A stretch of DNA of 64,000 bases from Diphasiastrum complanatum (lineage: Eukaryota; Streptophyta; Lycopodiopsida; Lycopodiales; Lycopodiaceae): contig CM055107.1 in NCBI GenBank assembly GCA_029204225.1, positions 8,219,730 through 8,283,729 of the forward strand, given 5' to 3'. The translations under genes were made by a program, and so were the position numbers. A model generated the notes under the pieces. The model was not told the origin of the DNA and searched no databases. It worked only from the letters and a program-made list of their open reading frames with translations. The stretch's first letter is position 1, and each line of letters begins with the position of its first letter. Shown one piece after another: positions 1-11,255 of this stretch.

Positions 1-479
1 TTTAAACTATGACAATGAATGATGAGTCACTTGAGACCACTCAAATTTGGTTCCCTAGTGCTCAAGAATGATGAAATCAGATGAATTTTGAGCTTAGGAT
101 CACATAGCTCGAATTTCATTCACATGACTCAAAATAGCTCAAATTTAATGCGTAGCATGTAATTTTGACTTTTATTAATTTACATGCTTAATTTTAGTCA
201 TTCGCGAGTCCAATATGTTTAAGTTTCCTTGAATCTAATTCCTTCTTGACGAAGTTGACCCCTATCACATGAGATAGGTAATATTCAATGTATATCACTC
301 AAGAAGGCTCCATTTTGGACATGATCACCCAAAAATTTTTATTAAGTGATGAAATTAGAGGGATCTTGAGTCCAAGACATTAAGCTAGCACATGGATACC
401 ACTTGCAATAACTCGAGTCTAATACATATACTACAATTTAGCTTTAACTCCTTGACATGGCTCATCTGAGTGATCGATC
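1..479. other. AT-rich flank, no gene seen
   Basis: No reading frame here looks protein-like. It lies just beyond the 3' limit of recognisable family A Copia coding sequence on the minus strand, so it may be decayed Copia or LTR sequence, but no terminal motif was found. Confidence 0.4.
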
Positions 480-779
480 TCAATTCCAAAGCATTTAGAC
501 TCCTTGAGATCTATCTCTCATTGTTGGAATTGGCTTCTATCATCATCTTATCAGTCTGTATGGAATTCGAACATCTTCATCTGGGTGGTCAAGGTCGTTC
601 CCTTTGTCGATGTGGGCAGGTCGTAGTACTATCTGTTGAGGACCTCGTAGTTGATTGGATATTCATCAGTCATCGTTCTTGCCTCGTCAAATCTGACATC
701 TTTGACAGTCTTTACTTCATTGGTTTGAGGCATGTATATTCTGTAATAGGAAAAATGTACATCATATCCAACCAAGACT

Positions 780-1826
780 TCTATTTTGAAGATAGACTGT
801 CATACTGCATGCTTATGACCAAAAATCCTTTGGTAGTTTCATCTCAGCTAGCATAGATCTGGCACTTTCCACAATCGTATGATTCTTGCGCTCAGCTACA
901 CCCATTGAGAGCAGGAGTGTGAGCTTGCGTAAATTGTCTTTTAATCCCACATTGATCACAAAGATCATTGAAGTCATTAGACTTGTACTCACCTCCACTA
1001 TCTGATCTTAGGACTTTGATCTTCCTACCTGTCTGATTTTCGACCAATGCTTTGAAGCTCTTGAAATTGTCAAATGCATCTGATTTCTTCTTCAAGAAGT
1101 AGATCCACGTCTTACATGACATATCATCAATAAAGGTCATGAAATAGAAGGCTTTACCTAAGGACATGGTCCACTTAGGCCCGCATAAATCTGTGTGGAT
1201 TAAATCCATGATGTTCTTTGCTCTTGCAACACCCCCTTTATTGAACTTTTCTCGATGCTGCTTCCCATATACACATGATTCACACATCAATTTCAAGTGG
1301 TCTTCAATGGTAGGCAATCTTGTTACCATCTCCAATTTTCTCATCAAACTGAGACTTCCCAAGTTCAAGTGACCAAGCCTCTTATGCCACAACTCAGTTT
1401 GCGATGGAATGGATGATACAAGTCCATGTTGCCTCTTGATTGTAACATTCAACCTGTACAATTTTGTATTGGGCTCCCTTACTCCATACGCAATAACTTT
1501 GAACTTTTGGTTCACATCCTTCACAAAGCAACGATCATGGGTGAATTCTACTTTCAACTTTTGATCAGTAATGACTCCAACAGAAAGTAGATTTTTCTTC
1601 AAACCTGGTACGTAAAGTACTACCTGATCATCCTGCTTTTGCCATCAGGTAGTTGGATTGAAACGGTTTCTATCCCCTTGATCTTGCACACCTCACCATT
1701 TGCTTGTGAAACGGACGTTCCATTATCCAACACTTTCAAGCTATTGGACCAATTCTTGTTACCTGTCATGTGTCTTGTGACTCCCGAGTCAATATACCAC
1801 GCTTGATCATCTTGATTAGATGACAA
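780..1826 (-). pseudogene. Copia family A protease and integrase, broken
   Basis: 1826-1620 encodes the protease piece with the catalytic DSG in a WYIDSGVTRHMTG context. A frameshift near 1625 leads into 1602-892: the pre-integrase zinc-binding region (HKRLGH, then CESCVYGK) and the integrase core with two of the three catalytic acidic positions visible (HTDLCGP and RSDSGGEY). A further shift near 896 separates these from the GVAERKN segment that carries the catalytic Glu. A TAA follows DFWS. The product would cleave the polyprotein and insert element DNA; at least three lesions rule that out. Confidence 0.85.
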
Positions 1827-2199
1827 TGTAGATATGAAGATGCTAGAGTCTTCAATTTCACCCTCATGGACAAGGTTACCTACTTGTTTTGGTTTCCCCT
1901 TGCCTTGTTCCTCCAGGAATTTGCGACATTCACTCTTCCAATGGCCCTTTTTACCACAATGGAAGCACTTGTCTTTCTTCTTGGTCTTACTGGAAGATCC
2001 CTCATCCTCCTGAGTCCTGGCAAATTGCTGCTTAGACTACTTCTTGCCCTTGCCCTTGCCTTGTTTTTGGTGTGTCGCAAGTGCCTAATCGTCAGTATTC
2101 TGACATCTAGCTTTCACCATTTCTCGTGGTTGCTCTTCTTGCATCAAGATTCCTGTGAGCTCGTCAAAGGTTGGCAATCTTTCTCTTGATGTTATTCCG

Positions 2200-2698
2200 C
2201 TCACAAACATCTAATAGGGTTCTGCAATGCCGCACAATGCATTGTGTACCAGCTCCACATCACGTATGCGCTCACCAATAGAATGCAGTTCATCCCTCAT
2301 TGTCTTGATTCTGGTCATATACGTTTGAATCTGCTCTCCTTGTTCCATTCGGGCACTATTCAGCTTTGACTTCAGAAATATGATTCTAGACGGATTTGAC
2401 GTCTCGAACTGCTCCTTTAGCACATCCCATGCCTGTCTGGGTGTAACAGCATCACAAATGTGGGTAATGATGTGATCCTTCACTGACAAGTTAATGAAGG
2501 TCAAAGCTTTTCTCATCTTTTTGTCGAACACTTTGATATCCGCTTTATTTGGCGGCCTTCTCTCATCACCTGTGACGACTTCCCACACGTCTTTTTCCAT
2601 CAGTATGTTTTTCATTTTGAATTTCCACACTGCATAGTTGATCATCCCGAGTCCAATTTGCTACTTTCACTCAAAATGGACTCTCCCATGTTTGCCAT
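2200..2698 (-). pseudogene. Copia family A gag, N-terminal part
   Basis: The likely start is the ATG at 2698-2696 (MANMGES...). A frameshift near 2645 moves the frame into a segment with the typical Copia gag signature: an N-terminal NYAVWKFKM block, then a QAWDVL block and helical residues ending near LCGIAEPY (UBN2/retrotran_gag type). The zinc knuckle follows at about 1925-1966 in another frame, with C-F-H-C, H and C spaced as CX2CX4HX4C. In family terms the product would package element RNA in cytoplasmic particles; here it cannot be made intact. Confidence 0.8.
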
Positions 2699-3458
2699 CG
2701 CAAAATTGCTTGAAACTTCTGCCGTAGGCTAAAAGCAGTATGTTGAGACCAACTGTGATGTCAGAAGTTTTAAATGATGACCTACACTTTTTCCCTTACC
2801 AGGCCACTCGTCGCTTTTCCACCAATTTGAAAGCCAAATCAGCGTCGCCTTCTGAAATGCACTCAGTCGTCAACTCCCAACTACGTGCCCAGTGGAATGG
2901 TGAAATCACTTTTGGCGCACTCCGAACACTTTCTCCTCTACAATCAATCTATTTTGCTATATCGTACTTGCAGGTACAGTTCGGGTGCCCTTCGTTTGGA
3001 GGTTATAGACTTTTGTTTGGGTCAAACGGACAAAGGACCCAAAAATAGGGATTTTCCTTGTTTCTGAACTGTTTCTTCACCTTGAAGAAACTTCACTCTT
3101 CACTTGTGAAGGGACCTAACTCAACTTTCACTTTGAAATTTTTTAATGAAGTTGAAGGCCAAAATACACTTCAAGACCCTTCAACCTTTCATGGGCTCTT
3201 TAAGTTGTCATCCAACGGTCACTTCACATCCACGGTCTAGATCACTCCTTGAGAAATCAATCTCCACCGTTCATTCGTATCTCTTCTCAATCCTGCAGCT
3301 GTGATCTTTCCATAACGCTGAATCAGGGTACTCTGGCCGCTGGACCCTTTGGAGCGCTACAGCTCCACTCCCTTCACCGCGCGCGACAGCCTCCTCGCGG
3401 CCTCCTTCTTCCTTCAAGCTTCCAAGCTTGCTAGTTATGGCATCTCTTATTGTTAACT
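2699..3458. other. Untranslated leader or intergenic DNA, no gene seen
   Basis: Several short open frames occur but none resembles a known family. The position suggests the untranslated leader upstream of the minus-strand family A gag. No tRNA-complementary primer-binding site was found, so that assignment is inference. Confidence 0.35.
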
Positions 3459-5231
3459 GATATTTTCACACGAAAAATCGGGCTAATATTGAAGTTTAAG
3501 TTTGCAATAATTGAAGAAAACCGGCATGTAAAACCCGGTTATTTGAGAAAAATCGGCTCAAATTTGCCTTAGAACTGGGTCCCAACCCATCCTAAAGTGG
3601 CTAGACACAGTTTAAAAGTAAGTAACTGACTTTCGAAAAAACCGTCAAAAAATATTTTGTGGTCAAGTTTTGTAAGACCGAGCCAAAAGTGCCGGTCCAC
3701 CTAGAATTGGGTCCCAGCCCACCCTAAATGAGGCTAGAGCAAATTTTGCGGCCTTAGAAATGGCCGGTAAATATTTTACGACTTTTCAAAAAAATGGCCA
3801 GTGGTAAAAGAATAACCGATATGACCATGCTAAAATCTCACCATGTACTGAGTCCATTTTTACTAATATATGATCACTCACTGTATTTTGCAGGGAAACC
3901 CTGTTGTCGTGGGAGCCCTAGTCATGAATGCCGAAAAATTCCACAGAAAAAAAAACCGAGAAAGAAAAGTTTCGAGTAAAAATGGGACCGGGAAATATGG
4001 ATTCAGTGTCAAGGAGTCACAGAAGCCCTCACGGCAAAGTTTGGGCAATTTACGGGCAATGAACGAAATGTGCGGGCCAAGTGGTTACCCAACAGGCCAA
4101 AAATTCAGACAAATGAGCAGTAGGCACACGGCCCTTGAAAAATCCAAGAAAGGCCGAAAACATAGGTACCCAAAGAAAAACGAAGGCTGCCTACTAAAAA
4201 TAGGGGTTGAAAAAGGGCCTCACCCAAAATTTGGATAATAAATGCCAAAACACCTTGGAGGCTATAAAAATTGGGAGGTACACCCACTAGCCATTGATAT
4301 TTTGGGGTTCTAGGGTGTACAAAAGAGAAAACTTGAATGGCCTCCCTAGCCTTTGACAAAAATGGCATCTTGGCTAGTTTTGGAAGAGAGCCTTGAATGC
4401 ACCACTACCCCACTCTCTTATGGAGGCCACTAGGTGTACTATCAAATGGGTTGAGGACAAATGGCAAAGAGGGCTTGAAGGGCATGAAAATTGGCAAAGC
4501 CTCATTTTGAAAGGGGACACTTGGGTTTTCCTATAAAAAGGAGCCAACTCTTTGTATTTGTGGATGTGTGTTGAGAGTTAGTGTATTTGGAAGTTAGTGC
4601 TTTTGGATGTTAGTGCTTTTGGCTGTTCATAATTTGAGAGTGGAGTATAGTTGGATGATGATGTGATAGTTTTGATGTGATGTTGGTTGAAAGTTTTTTA
4701 GAGTTGAAAGTTTTTGGAAGATGGGTGCTTGCTTGAGAGATCTTTGTTCATGAGTAGGTTTGATTCCTTGTAAGTTTGGTTTGATGGATGGTTAAATGTT
4801 GCTTTTGCCTTGTAGTATGCTTATGCATTGGTGCAAGTATTGTCTTGCATAGTTACTTGTGGAGTGATGGATGTTTGGGGTTGAATGCTTGTTAGTGGAT
4901 TGAGAGTAGACTCACTTGTAGTTGCTAGCAATGGATAGGTTGGGTGCCTGTGGCTTGGTTTGAGAGTTGTGTTTTTTTCCTCCAATTAGTTGATTGATTG
5001 TTGGAGGCTTGACTGGGTTGATAGAGCTTTTGTTTGCACTCCTTGGGATTGAATCTATGCTTGTTGATGGGAAAAGTGGGTTGTGCTTGAACATTGAAAG
5101 TAATGTGAGTGTTTGGTAGTAGTTTTTGCGTAGTTGCTTGTAGAGTGAGGGATGGTTAGAGTTGAATATCATTGTTGGTGGATTGAGACTTGGTTGCAAT
5201 TGACATCAATGATTAGGATGGGTGTTTGTGG
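3459..5231 (-). repeat. Left arm of 1.8 kb inverted repeat, probable gypsy-type LTR
   Basis: This stretch is the reverse complement of 9438-11229. A 288-base segment compared by eye differs at 8 positions, and other parts are about 94 percent identical. It has no protein-like frame on a conserved strand. Inside it a segment is imperfectly duplicated (about 4850-4975 and 5128-5235). A TATA-like motif (CTATAAAAAG) lies at 4531-4540 on the plus strand. Using the primer-binding site beside the other arm to set polarity, this arm is an LTR on the minus strand, but no primer-binding site or purine tract adjoins it, so it may be a solo LTR or 3' LTR. Confidence 0.8.
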
Positions 5232-5680
5232 CTTGGCTTGGAAGTGTGCAATGCATAAAAGCCGAAGCTGTTAAAAACATAGTTCATTTTTGCAGACTGT
5301 CGCGACACTTAGAGTATTTTTGCAGACTGTCGCGAAAGTAATGTATTTCTGCAAACTTGTTCTAAATGCTAATTTCATGGAAGTCCTTGAAGATGGCCAA
5401 GTCTTTCATGACTTCAAATTATTGAACTTAACATCTGAACTTGAAATCATGACAGGATTGGTTACCCTTTGTTGGAGATCAGCCGGAAGTCCGTTGTAGA
5501 CATTCTTCAAATAATTTGGCTGTCTAAGTTTGGGATTCCTGCAGGTATCATATGAGCAGACATAGAACCAAAGTTGGTTTCACCTGACCCTAGATGAATG
5601 ATCAATAAATGTGCAAGAAGAATCATGAAATAGAAATTAGTCATTCACCAAGGAGGAAACTATGAGATTAATTTCCAAGA
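5232..5680 (-). mobile_element. Probable 3' LTR remnant of a minus-strand Copia
   Basis: Directly after the polypurine tract at 5681-5691 the minus strand reads CTCTTGGAAATTAATC, close to a TGTTGGAAAT-type Copia LTR start but without the TG. The rest, up to the inverted-repeat arm, has no protein-like frame. The far end of the LTR was not found, and the remnant may be truncated by the inverted-repeat arm. Confidence 0.4.
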
Positions 5681-5935
5681 GTCCCCCTTAAGGTCACGGT
5701 TGGTGTCTTGGTATCTTCATCAGGTTCAGCTTGTTGAAGAATTTCCGGTGCTTGATCCTGGGAAGTGCTTTGGTAAAAATGTCTGCGACCATTTCTGTTG
5801 TGGAGTAGTATTGAAGGATCACTTGCCTTGAGAAAACTTTCTCCTGAATGAATTGATACTGGATTTCTATGTGCTTGGATTTGCCAATACAATACTTGCA
5901 TCTCCTAATGATGCAGTTGGCATTGGACCACATAG
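5681..5935 (-). mobile_element. Copia RNase H C-terminus and polypurine tract
   Basis: The minus strand encodes the end of a Copia RNase H domain: a KSKHIEIQYQFI block followed by MVADIFTKALP, the signature closing Copia polyproteins. The polypurine tract TTAAGGGGGAC at 5681-5691 lies just downstream on the same strand, as expected between pol and the 3' LTR. Everything upstream of the KSKH block is lost or unrecognisable. It sits between the two inverted-repeat arms. Confidence 0.82.
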
Positions 5936-6634
5936 ATCGCTATGAGCAAACTAGAGTGACAAGTGCCAAAATGGGGCTACCTCGTATGATGTTGGTCAAT
6001 TATGGTCACTAAGGATCAACTATGTCGAGGGATAAGGAGAAAAATCATAGCATAGGTATGAAAGTCAAGCTATCTTGAGCGAGAGTCGTCAAATTTGAGC
6101 TATCTGAATGTCCTAAAGTTGAGATTCCTCTAATTTGATCACTCAATAAAAAATATCATCTGATAAGATCAAAAATTGACCTATCTCTGATGATGCACAT
6201 CAAATTTGAGTTATCTCGTTTGATAGGGGCCAACTCCATCGACAAGGGATGTGATACGGGTCAATTCCATCAATAAACTGGTCGAACTTGGGCAATCAAA
6301 ATGTCTTAAATTTGAGATTGGTCAAGTGTAATCAATTGATGAACTATGAGTTAGAATTAAAGTAGAATCACTGTGCCACTGTATTGTGGGTCCTATCAGT
6401 TGATAAGGATCAGTTGGCCTCGCCACGAGGCAAGTCGATGGGACACACGTCCCGTCAACGGCAACCTGGGTCATGCATGGGTTGCCTGAGTGAACAACTA
6501 TATGTACAGTGTAATTTCATTTTGAGAAATACAGTTGCTATGTGAGCTTGCTGTGGAGAGTGTTTTCTGTCTGTGTGTCTGTGTAGCATAATTTGTGTTC
6601 TTGTTCGAAGCAAATTCTAAGTTGGTATCAGAGC
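5936..6634 (+). mobile_element. Candidate 5' LTR end with initiator-tRNA-Met primer-binding site
   Basis: TGGTATCAGAGC at 6623-6634 matches the usual Copia primer-binding site, complementary to the 3' end of plant initiator tRNA-Met. This implies an LTR ending just before it on the plus strand. The 5' end of the LTR was not located, and the base pair before the site is not the canonical CA, so LTR extent is uncertain. No gag frame follows within the next 2 kb. Confidence 0.6.
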
Positions 6635-9437
6635 CGTACAGGGAGTGTACACAATACAGCATCGTCGTTGAAGAGAGCTTCGGAAGAACTGTCTTCTGAG
6701 AGTTCGGGGTTTACGGCGGGTTGAAGACGGAAGGAAAAACACTGGTGCAGAGAGTTTAGCACACAGAAGCCTGGTGAGCTTGAGACTGTGTGAGGATTCA
6801 GAGACAAGGGTTGTCGGCTGAATCAGAACCTCAGCAATCGGAATTTTGAAATTTCGAAGTAGGCTATTTGGTGTTTGCAGTCAGTGTGCATTCAATCGGA
6901 CACCGTTTGACAAACGGATTAAAGCATCAGAGTTCAAGCAGTAGGGTGACCTCAGAGCAAAAGGATAGGCCTATCAGAACACTATGAATTGGAAGCCAAG
7001 AAGATATTTATGTGAAAAACCTTGGTTGGGGTTTTGGGAGCACAAAATCAGAGATTGCTCTCCATTCTGAACTGTTTTGCAAGCTGTGAAAATCCAGAGG
7101 AGGACGCCCTAGCAGTGCGAATCAGACCAGTTGAGGCCGTGGACAGCCGCGGCCCAGAGAGAGAGAAAGATGGTTGAGGAATCATAAGCGTTAGGGCCAT
7201 TTCCGGTAGGGGATTGGTCCAGCCAAAACGTCCTAAAAAAGTCAAGGGGCACCACTACTGATGGTGGATATGCCCTACGTGAGTAACGAAGGTCCTGCCA
7301 CATCCAATCCTGGGGGCTTCCTCTATTACCCCGTGCTCTCGAGCCAATGAGAGTGTTCTAGGCTCTCAGAAGTATGACTGTAAGGAGGGGGTGCTAGTAC
7401 TTTTGATGCAATGATTCACTAGCTTTCTAGGGTCCTAGTTCCGGAAAATTTCTGATCACTAATTCACGTTAGGATCTTGCTAATATCTCTTTCCCCATTG
7501 AATTCGGCTTACAGTTAGTAAAAAATCTTACATGGGCTGGAAACCGATTTACTATCTATGATGTGCTCGTGGGGTGCAAGTTGTATGCCTGCTTTGTTTG
7601 CTAAGCGGCGGTATTTTCGCCGACCGTCGGGTCTAGGTATTTCGCTAGACGATACCGATGGCGGGTGTGACTAGTGTGACGCTTAACCAAGGCGGTGTAT
7701 TTCAACCGTGAATAGTGGACGGCCCGCTCTAGTGTCTCACAGAGGTCGGGTCCAATTAATACGCTTCATAATGGAAAAAATGTAAGAAACACTTCAAAAA
7801 CTTGACGATTCCATATAGCTGTTTAATAAATCTAATTGAGCAAGATGTTAACTACCCAACTTACGGTTCTCTCCATACAACACATTCTAAATCAGTAGGA
7901 AACAAAGTTATTTACTTAACACTTTCCCTAAACAAGTTGGAAATAGGCAATCATCGTTCTAATTAGCCATGCCGCATCTGTTTAAAAAATATTACGATTC
8001 CGGACTGAATGTGAATTTGTGCTAAAAATGATTCACTATAATGCACAATCGACCCATACTCTACAACAATCCATTCACTAGTTAGGTACTTGCAATTACT
8101 AAACTCAAGCAAACAACATTCTCATTGCAAGCAAGTGATTTTGAGTTCATAATATCGGTAAACCCACAAATACGCATCGACCTGATAATTCAATGTCTAC
8201 TTGTTCAAGAAAAGGATCACAATCATTTAGGTCCCAATAGGGACATGGCAGATTATTGAAATGATTAGGTCCTCATACAGTTACACAATGAATTCTCAGT
8301 ATCCTATCATTCATTCAATGAGCGAAAGCAAATACGGACGTCAAACACCCACATTCCAATTGAAAGCAAGTAAACACGAGAATAAACATCGATGTGAGGT
8401 AAACCCATACCTCAGTGTGAGAGAGAAACCACAAATCATAGAGGCACTAGTTATGAATGCCGCTTTTGGTTTGAGGTAGCCTTGCCTTCGTCCTTCAAAG
8501 AGCTGCTTGATCAAGTCAACATGCGGATTAGATCAGAGAACAAGTAATCAACCAAACTTTGTCTCAGATTGGCGGAAGAATCGACAACTCAATGAACAAA
8601 GGCAGCTTGCAAACAGGTCTGAGAGGGCTCCAGCGAGGGCTGGCTGAAATTAGAATTGCAGGTCTGATTTTTTCTGATGTAGGGCCGCAGATATGTCTTA
8701 GTAGACAACAGGCAGAGGTGGGCAGTGTTAACAGTCAGACAACGAACTGGTACAGGCAGCGCACAAAGGTAAGGCGGTAGGCAGCGCATAGTACTTGCAC
8801 ATAAATGAAGGATCAACGAGCAGAGGCAGTCAGCAGGCAGATCGCAGGGCCAGCAGGTAGGTCGCAGGCCCCTCTCTTGCAGAAAAAACAGCAGGGTAGT
8901 TCGCACTAGGATTTGAAAGATTGCTATAGAGGAGCCGCAGGCAGACAAGTGTAGGTAGTAGGCAGGGTACTGCTGGAAACTATGATAGATCGCCGCTACA
9001 TCCGCAGTCTCGGGGTAATCGCTATAGCAGGTTGTAGTAAGACCCCAGGTGGATTTAGCAGCAAACTTGAATATTGTCAGAGGGCTCCGTTGACAACGCT
9101 TGAACTATCTGTGCTACAATAGTCGATGTCACAGTCGATGTCACAGGCAGCTTGAACATCATTTGACTTGCAATGTGCTTACTTCCTCATAAAAGCCAAG
9201 CTCATATTCCATCACATTCAATGCTACATGAACACTACTTCTTCAAAATACAAAACAACCAATCACTTGAATTACGACAAACATTCAACCATCATCTACT
9301 TAACAAGCAAGGAAAAGTGTTAGTACACCAAAAACTTGCCTTAGGCAAGCACCCAACTAACACATGCAACGAACTATGAACACCCGAGTATCAATGATGG
9401 GTTCTCACACTATGCTCAATTCTTAATTGGAAGGAAA
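6635..9437. other. Gene-free spacer between inverted-repeat arms
   Basis: No protein-like reading frame was found. The first few hundred bases look like the leader of the element whose primer-binding site is at 6623. Positions 8690-9000 are rich in degenerate GGCAG/GCAGG motifs. The rest is unassigned. Confidence 0.4.
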
Positions 9438-11237
9438 GCACAAACACCCATCCTAATCATTGATGTCAATTGCAACCAAGTCTCAATCCACCAACAATGA
9501 TATTCAACCCTAACCATCCCTCACTCCACAAGCAACTACGCAAAAACTACTACCAAACACTCACATTACTTTCAACGTTCAAGCACAACCCACTTTTCCC
9601 ATCAACAAGCATAGATTCAATCCCAAGGAGTGCAAACAAAAGCTCTATCAACCCAATCAAGCCTCCAACAATCAATCAACTAATTGGAGAAAAAAAACAC
9701 AACCCTCAAACCAAGCCACAAGCACCCAACCTATCCTTTGCTAGCAACTACAAGTGAGTCTACTCTCAATCCACTAACAAGCATTCAACCCCAAACATCC
9801 ATCACTCCACAAGTAACTATGCAAGACAATACTTGCACCAATGCATAAGCATACTACAAGGCAAAAGCAACATTTAACCATCCATCAAACCAAACTTACA
9901 AGGAATCAAACCTACTCATGAACAAAGATCTCTCAAGCAAGCACCCATCTTCTAAAAACTTTCAACTCTAAAAAAACTCTCAACCAACATCACATCAAAA
10001 CTATCACATCATCATCCAACTATACTCCACTCTCAAATTATTAACTCACAAAAGCACTAACAGCCAAAAGCACTAACATCCAAAAGCACTAACTTCCAAA
10101 TACACTAACTCTCAACACACATCCACAAATACAAAGAGTCAGCTCCTTTTTATAGGAAAACCCAAGTGTCCCACTTCAAAATGAGGCTTTGCCAATTTTT
10201 ATGCCCTTCAAGCCCTCTTTGCCATTTGTCCTCAACCCATTTGATAGTACACCTAGTGGCCTCCATAAGAGAGTGAGGGAGTTGTGCATTCAAGGCTCTC
10301 TTCAAAAACTAGCCAAGATGCCATTTTTGTCAAAGGCTAGGGAGGCCATTCAAGTTTCTCCTTTTGTACACCCTAGAAGCCCAAAATGTCAATGGCTAGT
10401 GGGTGTACCTCCCAATTTTAGAGCCTCCAAGGTGTTTTGCCATTTATTATCCAAAGTTTGGGTGAGGCCCTTTTTCAACCCCTATTTTTAGTAGGCGGCC
10501 TTCGTTTTTCTTTGGGTACCTATGTTTTCGGCCTTTCTTTGATTTTTCAAGGGTCGTGCGCCTACTGCTCATTTGTCTGGATTTTTGGCCTGTTGGGTAA
10601 CCACTCGGCCCGCACATTTCGTTAATTGCCCGTAAATTGCCCAAACTTTGCCGTTAGGGCTTCTATGACTCCTTGACACTGAATCCATATTTCCCGGTCC
10701 CATTTTTACCCGAAACTTTTCTTTCTCGATTTTTTCTTCTGTGGTTGACTTTTTTGGCATTCATGACTAAGACTCCCATGACAACACGGTTTTCCTGAAA
10801 AATACACTGAGTGATCATATATTAGTAAAAATGGACTCAATACATGGTGAGATTTTAGCACGGTCATACCGGCTATTTTTTTACAACTGGCCATTTTTTT
10901 GAAAAGTCGTAAAATATTTATCGGCCATTTCTAAGGCCGCAAAATTTGCTCTAGCCTCATTTAGGTCGGGCTGGGACCCAATTCTAGGTGGACCGGCACT
11001 TTTGGCTCGGTCTTACAAAACTTGACCACAAAATATTTTTGACGATTTTTTCAAAAGTCAGTTTCTTACTTTTAAACTGTGTCTAGCCACTTTAGGACGG
11101 GTTGGGACCCAGTTCTAAGGCAAATTTGTGCCGATTTTTCTCTAATAACCGGGTTTTACAGGCCGGTTTTTCTTCAATTATTGCAAACTTAAACTTAAAA
11201 ATTAGCCTGATTTTCCGTGCGAAAATATCGGCGAACA
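9438..11237 (+). repeat. Right arm of 1.8 kb inverted repeat, probable gypsy-type LTR
   Basis: This is the inverted partner of 3459-5231. It ends with AACA immediately before a tRNA-like primer-binding site at 11239-11255, the arrangement of a 5' LTR read on the plus strand. The arm carries a CTTTTTATAG motif (10147-10156), the complement of the TATA-like motif of the other arm. That motif points opposite to the polarity given by the primer-binding site, a conflict left open. A 95-codon frame at 9470-9757 is shared with the other arm but is not under coding constraint. Confidence 0.8.
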
Positions 11238-11238
11238 T

Positions 11239-11255
11239 TGGCGACTACCACTGGG
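11239..11255 (+). other. Candidate primer-binding site, tRNA-Arg-like
   Basis: TGGCGACTACCACTGGG begins with TGG, as required to pair with a tRNA CCA tail, and follows the CA end of the right inverted-repeat arm with one base between. The TGGCGACT start resembles tRNA-Arg sites of plant gypsy (Ogre/Tat-like) elements. The tRNA assignment is from memory of such elements, not a search. Confidence 0.55.

Larger units (their letters stand above)
480..2698 (-). mobile_element. Ty1/Copia element, family A, 5' half (gag-protease-integrase)
   Basis: Read on the minus strand this is the first half of a Copia polyprotein in canonical order: gag, CCHC zinc knuckle, aspartic protease with a DSG site, GAG pre-integrase and integrase core. 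It is split across several frames by single-base shifts near 2645, 1625 and 896, so it is dead. Reverse transcriptase and RNase H are missing. After about position 779 the sequence switches to the FDE-containing C-terminal integrase segment of what looks like another Copia family. No LTR was identified on either side. The plus-strand copy at 58463-60112 is a close relative holding the complementary 3' half. Confidence 0.88.

Noticed and set aside
470-856. 128-codon plus-strand open frame
   Set aside because: It is antisense to recognisable Copia integrase C-terminal text (FDEAR block) on the minus strand.
4912-5199. 95-codon open frame on the minus strand, with a near-identical partner at 9470-9757, looked like a conserved small protein in both inverted-repeat arms
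   Set aside because: Of eight nucleotide differences between the two, seven change the amino acid and one is silent. That is the opposite of coding constraint, and both frames start with TTG. The similarity comes from the DNA repeat.
7048-7303. Two overlapping minus-strand frames near 7.1-7.3 kb
   Set aside because: No motif, no splice context; they lie in a probable retroelement leader.
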